NCBI GenBank assembly: GCA_963790435.1
Contig: CAWBOI010000002.1
Span: 124,001 to 188,000 of the forward strand
Reading direction: 5' to 3'
DNA: 64,000 nt
From: Ilyomonas sp963790435
GTDB taxonomy: Bacteria; Bacteroidota; Bacteroidia; Chitinophagales; Chitinophagaceae
The position numbers were made by a program, and so were the translations under genes. Shown here in pieces: positions 34,022-42,451 of the stretch (within the stretch, counting starts at the first letter, position 1; every line of letters begins with the position of its first letter). The notes under the pieces were generated by a model, which saw only the letters and a list, made by a program, of their open reading frames with translations, was not told the DNA's origin and ran no database searches.

Positions 34022-35410
34022 TTATCTCATTCCCAATTGCTCTTGAATTTGCTCCAGCGTTTTGCCTTTGGTTTCGGGCACTTTTGTTAGCACCCAAATC
34101 AATTGCAGTACCATCATAAAAGCGAAGAAAAGAAAAATCGGGTAAGGATTGTCTTTAAAAATACCGTTTTTGCTATCAATAAAAACGGGCGAAATCAAAG
34201 TGATGAGCGCCGCGAAAACCCAATGTGTGCTGGCACCAAACGATTGCCCCAATGCACGGATTTTATTGGGAAAAATTTCGGAAATAAACACCCAGATAAC
34301 TGCGCCTTGCCCAACGGCATGAGACGCAATAAACATGGCTAAAAAGAAAGTAAGGACGCCAGCACTTGCATGACTGTAAAAACTCCAGGCAACCGCAGCC
34401 AAACTAACGATATAACCGAAAGAACCAATTATCAGAAGTGTTTTTCTTCCTACTTTATCAATCAAATACAAACCCACGAAAGTGAATACGAGGTTGGTGC
34501 CGCCGATAATGATGGCACTGCGCAAAGAGTCTTTTGCCGCAAGACCTGCCGATTCTAAAATGCGTGGTGCGTAGTACAAAATAAAATTGATGCCCGACCA
34601 TTGGTTAAAGAAAGCCACAAAAAAGGCAAGCCACAAAATGGTGCTGTGCTTTTTACTAAAAAATGAAACCTGCCTGCCACTGTCTTCATGTTGAATGCCC
34701 GCTTTAACAGAAGCGATTTCAGCATCTGGATTTACAATGCCCAATCGCGTGAGCACTTTTTTTGCCTCGTCTTCTCTTCCTACTGTTATTAACCAGCGTG
34801 GACTTTCGGGAATGCTAAAAACAAGCATCGAATAAATGAGCGAAGGTATTGCCATTACGCCCAGCATATAACGCCAGTCGTTGCTGCCGCCAACGCCTTT
34901 TAAAAGATAATTGGAGACATAGGCAAGAAGTATAGCAAACACAATATTGAACTGATACATGGCTCCGAGTTTGCCACGCGATGAAGGTGTAGAGATTTCG
35001 GAAACATAAGTGGGCGCAGCCACCGATGAAACGCCAATGCCCAAACCGCCAATAAAACGAAAGAAAGAAAAGAGGTACGGACCCGTTGCCAGCGCAGAGC
35101 CAAGCGATGAAATAGTGAATAAGATTCCTATCCAGATCAGCACTTTTTTTCTGCCCCATTTTTGAGTGGGATAACCACCGAATAAAGCTCCTACAACGGT
35201 TCCCCAGAGGGCCATCGACATAATAAAAAAGCCATGAAACCACGGCGATGTGTGCCACAGTTCCTGTATCGGTTTATCGGCACCTGAAATCACAACGGTA
35301 TCAAAACCAAAAATAAATCCGGCCAGCGCTGCAATCAGGGAAATGCCAAATAAAGAACCGCTTTTTGTAGTGGCTTCCGCCGTAGTGGCGTTTGAAGATT
35401 CGATGAACAT
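34022..35410 (-). CDS. Sugar porter family MFS transporter
   Basis: The start at 35410 (MFIESSNATTAEATT) gives 462 residues with 12 hydrophobic segments. The MFS sugar-porter signatures are present: GFIFGFDTVVISGA (~32-45), GYPTQKWGRKKVL (~83-95), GIGVSSVAAPTYVSEI (~123-138), PESPRWL (~206-212) and VPETKGKTLEQIQ (~446-458), the last being the usual C-terminal PETKG motif. It is probably a proton-sugar symporter, similar to XylE and its relatives. It is a single gene, divergent from an outer-membrane barrel gene. No sugar-catabolic genes adjoin. Confidence 0.9.
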   Translation of the reverse strand: MFIESSNATTAEATTKSGSLFGISLIAALAGFIFGFDTVVISGADKPIQELWHTSPWFHGFFIMSMALWGTVVGALFGGYPTQKWGRKKVLIWIGILFTISSLGSALATGPYLFSFFRFIGGLGIGVSSVAAPTYVSEISTPSSRGKLGAMYQFNIVFAILLAYVSNYLLKGVGGSNDWRYMLGVMAIPSLIYSMLVFSIPESPRWLITVGREDEAKKVLTRLGIVNPDAEIASVKAGIQHEDSGRQVSFFSKKHSTILWLAFFVAFFNQWSGINFILYYAPRILESAGLAAKDSLRSAIIIGGTNLVFTFVGLYLIDKVGRKTLLIIGSFGYIVSLAAVAWSFYSHASAGVLTFFLAMFIASHAVGQGAVIWVFISEIFPNKIRALGQSFGASTHWVFAALITLISPVFIDSKNGIFKDNPYPIFLFFAFMMVLQLIWVLTKVPETKGKTLEQIQEQLGMR

Positions 35411-35556
35411 AGCAGACGTTTGTGAGTGATGATTTAGCAATGAGAGCTTGCACAATCGTGTTTATATCGGCTAAAGATAACGGTAAACTGAAAATAAAGA
35501 AGATGATTTTGCGTAACGCCACTTTATTTTGCAACCTCATTCATTGGTTTATATTT

Positions 35557-36129
35557 ATGCGTCGCATTTTCTATCTCTGTTTGTTAGTTGGCTTTTTTAC
35601 AAGTTACTTGTGCAATAGTATTTATGCACAAAACCAAAACAAGGCTCATCAACCGTTACTATTTCGGGCCAGTTACCAGCTTTTGCACAGCACTCACAGC
35701 ACCAATTTTAATGGAGGAAGTATTGATGTGAATCGTCAATTCACAAACCATTGGGTTGCTGGCATCGGTGTTCAATATGCCGCCACTCCGGAACATCCCG
35801 ATAACGGCTGGAGGCTTACCCGGCTACATTTGCTGCCGGTTTATCTCAGCGCTATTTATACGTTCAATGCCCAACATATTGTTCAACCTTACTTTCATAC
35901 AGAGGCAGGCATCTCGTTCAATCATTATTATAAAAGCAATGCGGCTTCGCAGCCTTTTGCAGTAGCGGAAACGGGTTTGTATTTGTCGGAAAATGTAGGA
36001 GCGCGCTTTATTGTTTCGCAACACATTCACCTGTTTGTTGAAGTGGGTTACAAAGGTTACAAACATTCTTTCAATGCGTTGGATGTAAACCCGCATGGCT
36101 TTACAATGCGCGCCGGCATTGAGTTGTAG
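35557..36129 (+). CDS. Outer-membrane beta-barrel protein, small
   Basis: The ATG at 35557 gives 190 residues. Residues 1-25 form a signal peptide ending SIYAQ. The mature part has alternating hydrophobic strands (FNGGSIDVNRQFTNHWVAGIGVQY; HTEAGISFNHYYKSN; ENVGARFIVSQHIHLFVEVGYKGY) and ends in a hydrophobic residue (MRAGIEL). This is the pattern of an eight- to ten-stranded outer-membrane barrel of the porin-like or OmpW/OmpA type. No specific family is recognised. It lies just upstream of the biosynthetic operon, but with an 80-bp gap containing the 11-mer, so a link is uncertain. Confidence 0.75.
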   Translation: MRRIFYLCLLVGFFTSYLCNSIYAQNQNKAHQPLLFRASYQLLHSTHSTNFNGGSIDVNRQFTNHWVAGIGVQYAATPEHPDNGWRLTRLHLLPVYLSAIYTFNAQHIVQPYFHTEAGISFNHYYKSNAASQPFAVAETGLYLSENVGARFIVSQHIHLFVEVGYKGYKHSFNALDVNPHGFTMRAGIEL

Positions 36130-36209
36130 AAGATAAATAAGGGCAAAAACAAACTGGTTGCTCTTACATTAACGTAAGCATTTTGTTTGTCTTATCTTCA
36201 TGCCGTATA

Positions 36210-37073
36210 ATGCTTCATCGTTCTACCATACAATTGCTTCGCCTGCCGTTTTCATTTTTTTTAATGCCGGTGTATTGGTTTGCATTGAGCACCATTTCTT
36301 TGATTGATGTTAGCAAAGCCATTCTCATTTTCATTATTCTTCATCTTTTGGTATATCCTTCCAGCAATGGCTACAATAGTTTTATGGATAGAGACGAAAC
36401 GCCCATTGGTGGCATTGCTAACCCGATGCAGCCAACACGGCAATTGTTTTATGCAACGATTGTTTTGGACATAACCGCCCTTGTTCTTTCCTTTTTTGTA
36501 AATGTTGATTTTACAGCCGCCATTGTTGTTTATATTCTTTTTTCAAGAGCTTACAGTTATCGGAAAATAAGGCTAAAACAATATCCGATCATCGGTTATC
36601 TAACAGTGATTCTAAATCAGGGTGCGCTTACCTTCTGGATGGTTTACAAAGGCGCAAAAGCAGACGGGATAAGCACTTTTCCAATCGTGGCTTGCATAGC
36701 TGCTACCTTTTTAATTGGTGGATTTTATCCCATCACGCAAGTGTATCAGCATGAAGCCGATAAAAAAGATGGTGTAAAAACAATGAGCATTTTACTCGGC
36801 ATAAGGGGCACTTTTGTTTGGTGTGCAGCAATGTATGCCGTTGCTTTTGGCTTGTTGTTTGTCCATTTTTATCGTGTTAATCAAACGGCTTATTTTTTGG
36901 TTTTGCAGCTTTTTTTTATTCCTGTGCTCATTTACTTTTTTTATTGGGTAAATAAAGTAGGGCAAAATAAAGCAAACGCTAACTTTATTTATACAATGCG
37001 CATGAACTGGCTTGCCGCAACATGCACCAACTTTGCATTTATTACATTACTCATACTTAATTACCTTGACTAA
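36210..37073 (+). CDS. UbiA-family prenyltransferase
   Basis: A membrane-bound aromatic prenyltransferase of 287 residues (from ATG 36210; GTG/ATG at 36183 would add nine). About eight hydrophobic segments. The first Asp-rich motif is NSFMDRDETPIGG (~56-68), a variant of the usual NDxxDRxxD. The second is EADKKDGVKTMSILLG (~185-200), the expected DxxxDxxxGxxT. Such enzymes attach an isoprenoid diphosphate to an aromatic ring. It is the first gene of a four-gene operon with a type III PKS, methyltransferase and FAD enzyme, whose start codons overlap the previous genes. So the acceptor may be the phenolic polyketide, but menaquinone-type biosynthesis cannot be excluded. Confidence 0.88.
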   Translation: MLHRSTIQLLRLPFSFFLMPVYWFALSTISLIDVSKAILIFIILHLLVYPSSNGYNSFMDRDETPIGGIANPMQPTRQLFYATIVLDITALVLSFFVNVDFTAAIVVYILFSRAYSYRKIRLKQYPIIGYLTVILNQGALTFWMVYKGAKADGISTFPIVACIAATFLIGGFYPITQVYQHEADKKDGVKTMSILLGIRGTFVWCAAMYAVAFGLLFVHFYRVNQTAYFLVLQLFFIPVLIYFFYWVNKVGQNKANANFIYTMRMNWLAATCTNFAFITLLILNYLD

Positions 37074-38154
37074 TATCATTTCCATAGCCACAGCCGTTCC
37101 GCAATGGTGCCATCAGCAGGCCGACATTCTGCAGTTCATGCAGCAGGCTTACAATTTGGATGCAAGCGACAAACGCAAGCTTTCATTTTTATATCATCAC
37201 AGCGGCATTGAAAAACGGTATTCGGTATTGAAAGATTTTAGTTTGCCGCCACAGCAATGGCAGTTCATTAATGTTGAAAGCAGCGAAGCCACGCCGCTTG
37301 ATACTCGAATGAAATTATACAAAGAACATGCGCTGCCGTTGAGTTTGCGGGCCGCACAAAATTGTTTGAATGAACTCAATAATGAGGTTACCATCACGCA
37401 CCTTATCACCGTAAGCTGCACCGGCATGAGCGCACCAGGCTTAGATTTGGAGTTGATGGAAGCCTTAAAATTACCGCCCCATGTTTTTCGTACATCAGTT
37501 AATTTTATGGGTTGCTATGCGGGCATTCACGCATTGAAACTGAGCAAGATGATTTGCGACAGTACACCCAACTCAAATGTATTGATTGTGGCTACAGAGC
37601 TTTGCACGCTTCACTTTCAGCAAGATTATACACCCGATAATGCTGCCAGCAGTTTGTTGTTTGCAGATGGTAGTGCAGCCCTTGTCATCAGCAATGATGA
37701 AAAGAAAACACCACTGGCAAACATCAATGGCTTTCATTCGCACGTTGCGTTTTTCGGTAAGAAGGACATGGCGTGGGAAATCAGTAACAAAGGCTTTTTG
37801 ATGACCTTAAGTGGTTATGTCCCGCAATTGATTGAACACGATATTTCTTCATTGGTGGCTGAAGCGTTACGAAGAAGCAATTTGAATACAGAAGATGTTG
37901 AATACTGGTGCCTTCATCCCGGAGGTAAACGCATTATTGATTCTATACAAAAGCAACTGCACTTAACTGAAGAAGCGGTGCAGCATTCGCGCCGTGTGTT
38001 GAACGACTACGGCAACATGTCGAGTGCCACCATCTTTTTCGTTTTGAAAGAAATGTTTCAACAAAAGAAACAAAACCAAAAGGCTTCTCCCTTGTTAGGT
38101 GTTGCCTTTGGCCCGGGTTTAACCATGGAAACTTTTACCGCTACTGTTGTATGA
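37066..38154 (+). CDS. Type III polyketide synthase (chalcone/stilbene synthase-like)
   Basis: A soluble homodimeric ketosynthase that extends an acyl-CoA starter with malonyl-CoA. From TTG 37066 the product has 362 residues (an ATG at 37012 gives 380). The catalytic triad is visible: Cys150 in SVNFMGCYAGIHAL, His284 in WCLHPGGKR and Asn317 in NDYGNMSSATIFF. Other markers are VSCTGMSAPGLD (~117-128) and GVAFGPGLTMETF near the end. The starter is not known; bacterial enzymes of this type often use fatty acyl-CoA and make alkylresorcinols or alkylpyrones. It overlaps UbiA and shares an ATGA with the methyltransferase. Confidence 0.92.
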   Translation: MTNIISIATAVPQWCHQQADILQFMQQAYNLDASDKRKLSFLYHHSGIEKRYSVLKDFSLPPQQWQFINVESSEATPLDTRMKLYKEHALPLSLRAAQNCLNELNNEVTITHLITVSCTGMSAPGLDLELMEALKLPPHVFRTSVNFMGCYAGIHALKLSKMICDSTPNSNVLIVATELCTLHFQQDYTPDNAASSLLFADGSAALVISNDEKKTPLANINGFHSHVAFFGKKDMAWEISNKGFLMTLSGYVPQLIEHDISSLVAEALRRSNLNTEDVEYWCLHPGGKRIIDSIQKQLHLTEEAVQHSRRVLNDYGNMSSATIFFVLKEMFQQKKQNQKASPLLGVAFGPGLTMETFTATVV

Positions 38155-38849
38155 AGTGGCAACAACGTTCTTATCAAAAAGAGTTGTTAGATGAAGATAA
38201 CATTCCGTTTGCTGACATACAGCAAAACATGCGCGAACTGAACATCATCAACACCCTGCTTGGCGGGCATCGCATAACGCTGAAAGGCTTGCAAACATTA
38301 CTTTTCGGGCAAAAACAAGTTCATGTGTGCGAAATTGGTTGCGGTGGCGGAGATAATCTTGTTGCCATAGAAAAATGGTGCAAAAACAAAGAGATCAAAG
38401 CAACGTTTACTGGCATAGATTTAAAGGAAGAGTGCATTCAATTTGCCAAAACAAAAACCGCTTTGCAAGGGCACACAGCATGGATAGTGAGCGATTATAG
38501 AAAAGTTGTTTTTACAGAAAAGCCACACATCATTTTTTCAAGTTTGTTTTGCCATCATTTTACAAATGAAGATTTGATAACGCAACTGCAATGGATGAAA
38601 GACAATTCAACCATTGGCTTTTTTATTAATGATTTGCAACGCTATCCAATGGCATATTATTCCATTAAATTACTCACACAATTGTTCTCTAAATCCTATC
38701 TCGTAAAAAACGATGCGCCCCTAAGTGTGCAGCGTGGATTTGTGAAAAAAGAATGGCAACAGTTGTTTGCAAAAGCAAACATTGCACCTTGCAGAATTCA
38801 GTGGCAGTGGGCGTTCCGCTATCTTATTACTTATCGTCATGCTGAATAA
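38151..38849 (+). CDS. Class I SAM-dependent methyltransferase
   Basis: A 232-residue methyltransferase whose start overlaps the PKS stop (ATGA). The SAM motif I is VCEIGCGGGDNLVAIEKW (~57-74), the acidic loop FTGIDLKEEC (~84-93) and motif post-I IIFSSLFCHHF (~126-136). The N-terminus, YQKELLDEDNIPFADIQQNM (~7-26), is typical of methyltransferases near ubiquinone- and polyketide-tailoring enzymes in Bacteroidota. It probably O- or C-methylates the product of the PKS or UbiA step. It overlaps the FAD gene by 11 bp. Substrate is inferred from gene order only. Confidence 0.88.
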   Translation: MKWQQRSYQKELLDEDNIPFADIQQNMRELNIINTLLGGHRITLKGLQTLLFGQKQVHVCEIGCGGGDNLVAIEKWCKNKEIKATFTGIDLKEECIQFAKTKTALQGHTAWIVSDYRKVVFTEKPHIIFSSLFCHHFTNEDLITQLQWMKDNSTIGFFINDLQRYPMAYYSIKLLTQLFSKSYLVKNDAPLSVQRGFVKKEWQQLFAKANIAPCRIQWQWAFRYLITYRHAE

Positions 38850-39975
38850 AGAAGAATATGATATTGCGATTGTCGGCGGCGGGTTGGCCGGTTTGTGCTT
38901 GTCAATTCAATGCGTTGAGGCGGGTTACAAAACCGTTTTATTTGAGAAAGAAGAATATCCGTTTCATAAAGTGTGCGGCGAATACATCAGTAACGAAAGT
39001 GCCCCTTTTTTACAACGATTGGGAATTGATTTATCTTCTTTGCAATTGCCGCAAATTCATCGTCTGATGGTATCTGATACAAGAGGGAAAGCGTATGATT
39101 TTCCGTTGGATTTGGGTGGTTTTGGTATCAGTCGTTATACCTTGGATAACATGTTGTTTGAAGTAGCCAGATCAAGAGGCGTAGAAATTCTTACAAAAAC
39201 AAAAGTAACCGATGTAACGAAAAAAGATGGCTTTGTTGTTACTGCATCAAACACCAATTACAAAGCAAAAATAGCTTGCGGTGCGTGGGGTAAACGAAGC
39301 AATCTGGATGTGCAATGGAAGCGCAGCTTTGTGCAGCAAAAGCCTAACAAACTTAACCATTTTATCGGCATCAAATATCACATTCGTTACCCATTTGCAA
39401 CTGATGCTATTGCTTTACATAATTTCAAAAATGGCTATTGCGGCATTTCAAACATTGAAGACGGTAAATGTTGTTTGTGTTATTTAACCACAGCCAGCAA
39501 TCTCAAAAGGCACAACAACAGTATCGCGCAAATGGAGAAAGAACTGCTGTCTCAAAATTCATTCTTAAACCACATTTTTGAGAAAGCAACCTTTTTATAT
39601 CAGCAACCCTTAGCGATTTCGCAAATCAGTTTCGATAAAAAAAGGACGGTTGAAAATGGTGTATTGATGTTAGGTGATGGTGCAGGTTTGATAACACCAC
39701 TTTGTGGCAATGGGATGAGCATGGCGATGCATTCTTCATTGCTGGCATTTGAAAATATAGATTTGTTTTTACGGCAAAAACAAACCCGCAATGAAATGGA
39801 GAGGAACTATGGAACGCAATGGCAGCAACAGTTTGCGAAGCGTTTGCAGGTAGGAAGAACCGTACAGCGATTGTTTGGTGGCGCTACTTCTACAGCTTTG
39901 TTTCTACAAACCATGAAGCTGTTTCCTTTTATGGCAAAACAAATTATTAAAGCTACGCATGGAAAGGAATTTTAA
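38839..39975 (+). CDS. FAD-dependent oxidoreductase (geranylgeranyl reductase/monooxygenase-like)
   Basis: The ATG at 38839 gives 378 residues. It opens with the FAD site YDIAIVGGGLAGLCLSIQ (~7-24) and FEKEEYPFHKVCGEYIS (~36-52), and closes with the second FAD-binding motif GVLMLGDGAGLITPLCGNGM (~274-293). These are the hallmarks of the COG0644 group, which includes geranylgeranyl reductases and aromatic hydroxylases. It follows the methyltransferase with an 11-bp overlap. A hydroxylase converting a phenol to a quinone would fit a phenolic-lipid pathway (compare SrsC of Streptomyces griseus). Reduction of a prenyl chain is the alternative. It carries two of the 11-mers within or next to it. 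Confidence 0.88.
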   Translation: MLNKEEYDIAIVGGGLAGLCLSIQCVEAGYKTVLFEKEEYPFHKVCGEYISNESAPFLQRLGIDLSSLQLPQIHRLMVSDTRGKAYDFPLDLGGFGISRYTLDNMLFEVARSRGVEILTKTKVTDVTKKDGFVVTASNTNYKAKIACGAWGKRSNLDVQWKRSFVQQKPNKLNHFIGIKYHIRYPFATDAIALHNFKNGYCGISNIEDGKCCLCYLTTASNLKRHNNSIAQMEKELLSQNSFLNHIFEKATFLYQQPLAISQISFDKKRTVENGVLMLGDGAGLITPLCGNGMSMAMHSSLLAFENIDLFLRQKQTRNEMERNYGTQWQQQFAKRLQVGRTVQRLFGGATSTALFLQTMKLFPFMAKQIIKATHGKEF

Positions 39976-40010
39976 ATAGTGTCTCAGTTTGAACAGGTGT
40001 TTGGTGTTGC

Positions 40011-40050
40011 CGTCATTCCGCCCCAACAATACTGTTGGGGCGGAATGACG
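40011..40050. repeat. Perfect 18-bp palindrome with CGTCATTCCGC tips
   Basis: CGTCATTCCGCCCCAACA and its exact reverse complement enclose a 4-base loop. The tips CGTCATTCCGC are the same as the ends of the three ~216-bp elements at 46056, 52622 and 60432. It lacks a U-tract. It sits 36 bases after the FAD gene and may close the operon transcript. Confidence 0.75.
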
Positions 40051-40140
40051 CGATGCTGCATTTTCAAAATGATGCAATACAGAATTTAAAAGAATAATTT
40101 CTCATTGGTAAACCCTTACTTTTAGCGCAAAAACAAACAC

Positions 40141-40368
40141 ATGGCAGCAACGAAAATAACCGTGAACAGCAATGGTTCTTTAAAAGTAGAAGGCGATTTT
40201 GAAATCGTAGATAAGAATGGTAATGCATATGATTTGGGCGGACGAACGGTTGTATCCATTTGCCGTTGCGGTCGTTCGGAGAACAAGCCTTTTTGCGATG
40301 GCTCGCACAAAGGGCATTTTGAACACGATGCCGTAGCCTTTGCGTTGCCGCCGAAGAAAGTGGTGTAG
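40141..40368 (+). CDS. CDGSH iron-sulfur domain protein
   Basis: A 75-residue cytoplasmic protein with the CDGSH 2Fe-2S motif: Cys41, Cys43, Cys52 and His56 in CRCGRSENKPFCDGSH, exactly the 3Cys-1His ligand set. The N-terminal 30 residues are the usual beta part. These proteins bind a labile cluster that can be transferred or used as a redox switch. Start at 40141 follows a perfect GCAAAAACAAA (40127-40137) by three bases. The gene is separated from the biosynthetic operon by a palindrome, so it may have its own promoter. A reverse-strand terminator follows. Confidence 0.93.
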   Translation: MAATKITVNSNGSLKVEGDFEIVDKNGNAYDLGGRTVVSICRCGRSENKPFCDGSHKGHFEHDAVAFALPPKKVV

Positions 40369-40387
40369 TTGTCTTCTATCAATAAAA

Positions 40388-40436
40388 ACAGGTTATTATA
40401 AAAACAAACTTGTCATTTATTTTTATAATAACCTGT
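40388..40436 (-). terminator. Terminator for the GH2 gene
   Basis: ACAGGTTATTATAAAA (40388-40403) pairs perfectly with 40421-40436 around a 17-base loop. On the minus strand it is followed by TTTTTATTG, a U-tract, so it terminates the leftward GH2 transcript. It also protects the convergent CDGSH gene. It lies 19 bases after the GH2 stop. Confidence 0.7.
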
Positions 40437-40454
40437 AAAACAAAAATTGTTTTC

Positions 40455-42347
40455 TTACCTCCCCACCCCATTGCTTCCCTTACTCACCGGTCTCGAAGCC
40501 AGTATTCCCGCAGGCACTTTTAACTCGCCGGTTTCGGCGTCAATAATACCATTTTGCTCTTCTTCAATATTGGTGGCTTGCGTATATACATCACCGGCAA
40601 TCGGGCGTTTGCGCAACTCCTGTTTAAACAAACGGATTCGCTCGGCGCGGTTTTCTGAATCTTTCGGTCCGCCATAGTTTTCAAACCCAAAACCGCCCCA
40701 TTCGCTTACCAGCAACGGCACCTGGTGGCGGTAAAAAAACGGATCGCCTACCACCAGCGGAAACGCTGCTACGCCATCTAACTGACCTTCTACCAATCGG
40801 TCCAATAAATTTTCCCAATGCTCTAAATCCGGCGTGTACAAATGTGCCGTCAGCAAATCCGATTTCAAACGACCCTCAAATGATACATGCTGCCAGCCAT
40901 CATTGTCAACCACCAAAAACTGTGGATGCGCCAATTGCATGTAGTGATACAAATTGGTGATGTATTCACGTGTTTCAGCGTTGGTAGCAATGTCCTGCGC
41001 ACCCCAATCTTCATTGTACAAGCTCCAGATGACCACCGATGGATGCGTTTCAATCAGGGCCAGCATTCGCAGCAATTCAGCATGATGCGCTGCACGGCTT
41101 TCGGCGTTGGAGCTATGCGGGCTGGGCACTTCTACCCACAACAACATTCCCATTTTATCGGCAAGATTATATACCCGCGGGTCAACACCCGAAATGTGTA
41201 TACGCACCAAGTTGCAACCCAGTTCCTTCATTGCGTACATGTGCTTTTTGATTTGTTCGTAGGTAGAAGTGTTGGGCTGATATAAAATGCCATCTAAGTA
41301 AATGGGTTTGTTATTGAGATAAATGCAACAGCCTCGCGATTCAATTTTGCGCAAACCAAAATGCGTTTCTATTTCAGCAATATAACCCTGGCTGTCTATC
41401 AACTGCGCAACCAAGCGATACAGGTGTGGCGAATGTGGCGACCAGTGTTTTGCATTGGGCACTTCCAGCACCAAACGCTGCCGTTTTTGCCCTTCTTCCA
41501 AATGCAAGGGATAATCTGATGTGGCAATAGGTTCGTCTGTTTCCTGCTTGCGATTAAATACTTGCAGGCGAATGGTGTAATCACCGGCATCGTGTATGCG
41601 TGTGGTTAAGTTGAAACGCACCAGGTTATCTTCTACAATGCTCACCACACCCACACGCGAACGAAGCCGGTTGCGCTCTACCGTTTCAAGCCACACACTG
41701 CGTACTGCACCGCTATAGGTTTGATACCAAATGCCGCCTCTTTTATAAACATGCGATTCCTGCTTGCCACGCGGTATGTTGGCATCGAAGGTATCGGCAA
41801 TGCGAACCGTTAAGCGATTTACCAACTGCAGGCTTTCTTCGTTGATTTCATACGAAAAAGAAGTGTATTGCCCTACATGCACTGCTTCACCATCAATGGT
41901 GGAAAGTGGCTGGCCATTGAGCCACACGCGCGTTTCGTAACCACAGGCGCCAAACGTAAGCTGCAACATATCCTGCGGCGATACTTCCGAGCGGTCGGGC
42001 ATCGGAAATTCACGCTCGTACCACACTACCACTTTGTCGTGCCATGCGGTAGCCTCTTTGTCTTCTTTGCCCCTATTCACTTTCTCTTCAATAGAGCCAG
42101 GCCACTGCGCAGTATCGTGGTATTGATGCCACAAATACCAACCTTCCTGCAAGCCTGCATCTTCAAGGTCGAGTGCAAACTTCCATTCGCCATCTAACAA
42201 AATGTAAGCGTTGGGACGAATCACCGCGCGTGGCAGCGGGTTGTTGAAAATTTCATCAAAAGCTCCTTCTTCACGACTTTTTGTAAGACTATAATTGGGA
42301 TGAAGCTGTTCCATAATTTCCTCTTCTATCATTTCCATTGGATTCAT
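40455..42347 (-). CDS. Glycoside hydrolase family 2 (beta-galactosidase/glucuronidase-like)
   Basis: A 630-residue cytoplasmic (no signal peptide) glycosidase. The GH2 domains are in order: a jelly-roll N-terminal domain (LLDGEWKFALD at ~49-59; FGACGYETRVWLNGQ at ~130-144), the immunoglobulin-like middle domain, and the TIM barrel from ~330. The acid/base Glu lies in WSLYNEDWG (~445-453) and the nucleophile Glu in LLVSEWGGFGFENYGG (~565-580). Members cleave beta-galactosides, -mannosides or -glucuronides; the substrate here is unclear. A GH36 alpha-galactosidase gene lies 1.4 kb away, suggesting galactan/galactoside use. The start is the first of two close methionines. Confidence 0.88.
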   Translation of the reverse strand: MNPMEMIEEEIMEQLHPNYSLTKSREEGAFDEIFNNPLPRAVIRPNAYILLDGEWKFALDLEDAGLQEGWYLWHQYHDTAQWPGSIEEKVNRGKEDKEATAWHDKVVVWYEREFPMPDRSEVSPQDMLQLTFGACGYETRVWLNGQPLSTIDGEAVHVGQYTSFSYEINEESLQLVNRLTVRIADTFDANIPRGKQESHVYKRGGIWYQTYSGAVRSVWLETVERNRLRSRVGVVSIVEDNLVRFNLTTRIHDAGDYTIRLQVFNRKQETDEPIATSDYPLHLEEGQKRQRLVLEVPNAKHWSPHSPHLYRLVAQLIDSQGYIAEIETHFGLRKIESRGCCIYLNNKPIYLDGILYQPNTSTYEQIKKHMYAMKELGCNLVRIHISGVDPRVYNLADKMGMLLWVEVPSPHSSNAESRAAHHAELLRMLALIETHPSVVIWSLYNEDWGAQDIATNAETREYITNLYHYMQLAHPQFLVVDNDGWQHVSFEGRLKSDLLTAHLYTPDLEHWENLLDRLVEGQLDGVAAFPLVVGDPFFYRHQVPLLVSEWGGFGFENYGGPKDSENRAERIRLFKQELRKRPIAGDVYTQATNIEEEQNGIIDAETGELKVPAGILASRPVSKGSNGVGR

Positions 42348-42451
42348 TTTTTTAGTTTCGGTTTGTTAGAGTGAAGATAAAACCACAAACCACTAAAACA
42401 ACGAATGATGGCTTAAATGATGATTAATGACTGCTTAAATGATGATTAAAG

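Noticed and set aside
40011..40050. Intrinsic terminator
   Set aside because: A strong stem but no U-tract on either side; kept as a repeat-family hairpin.
40887..41285. 132-residue frame antisense to GH2
   Set aside because: Shadow of an intact family gene; no independent features.
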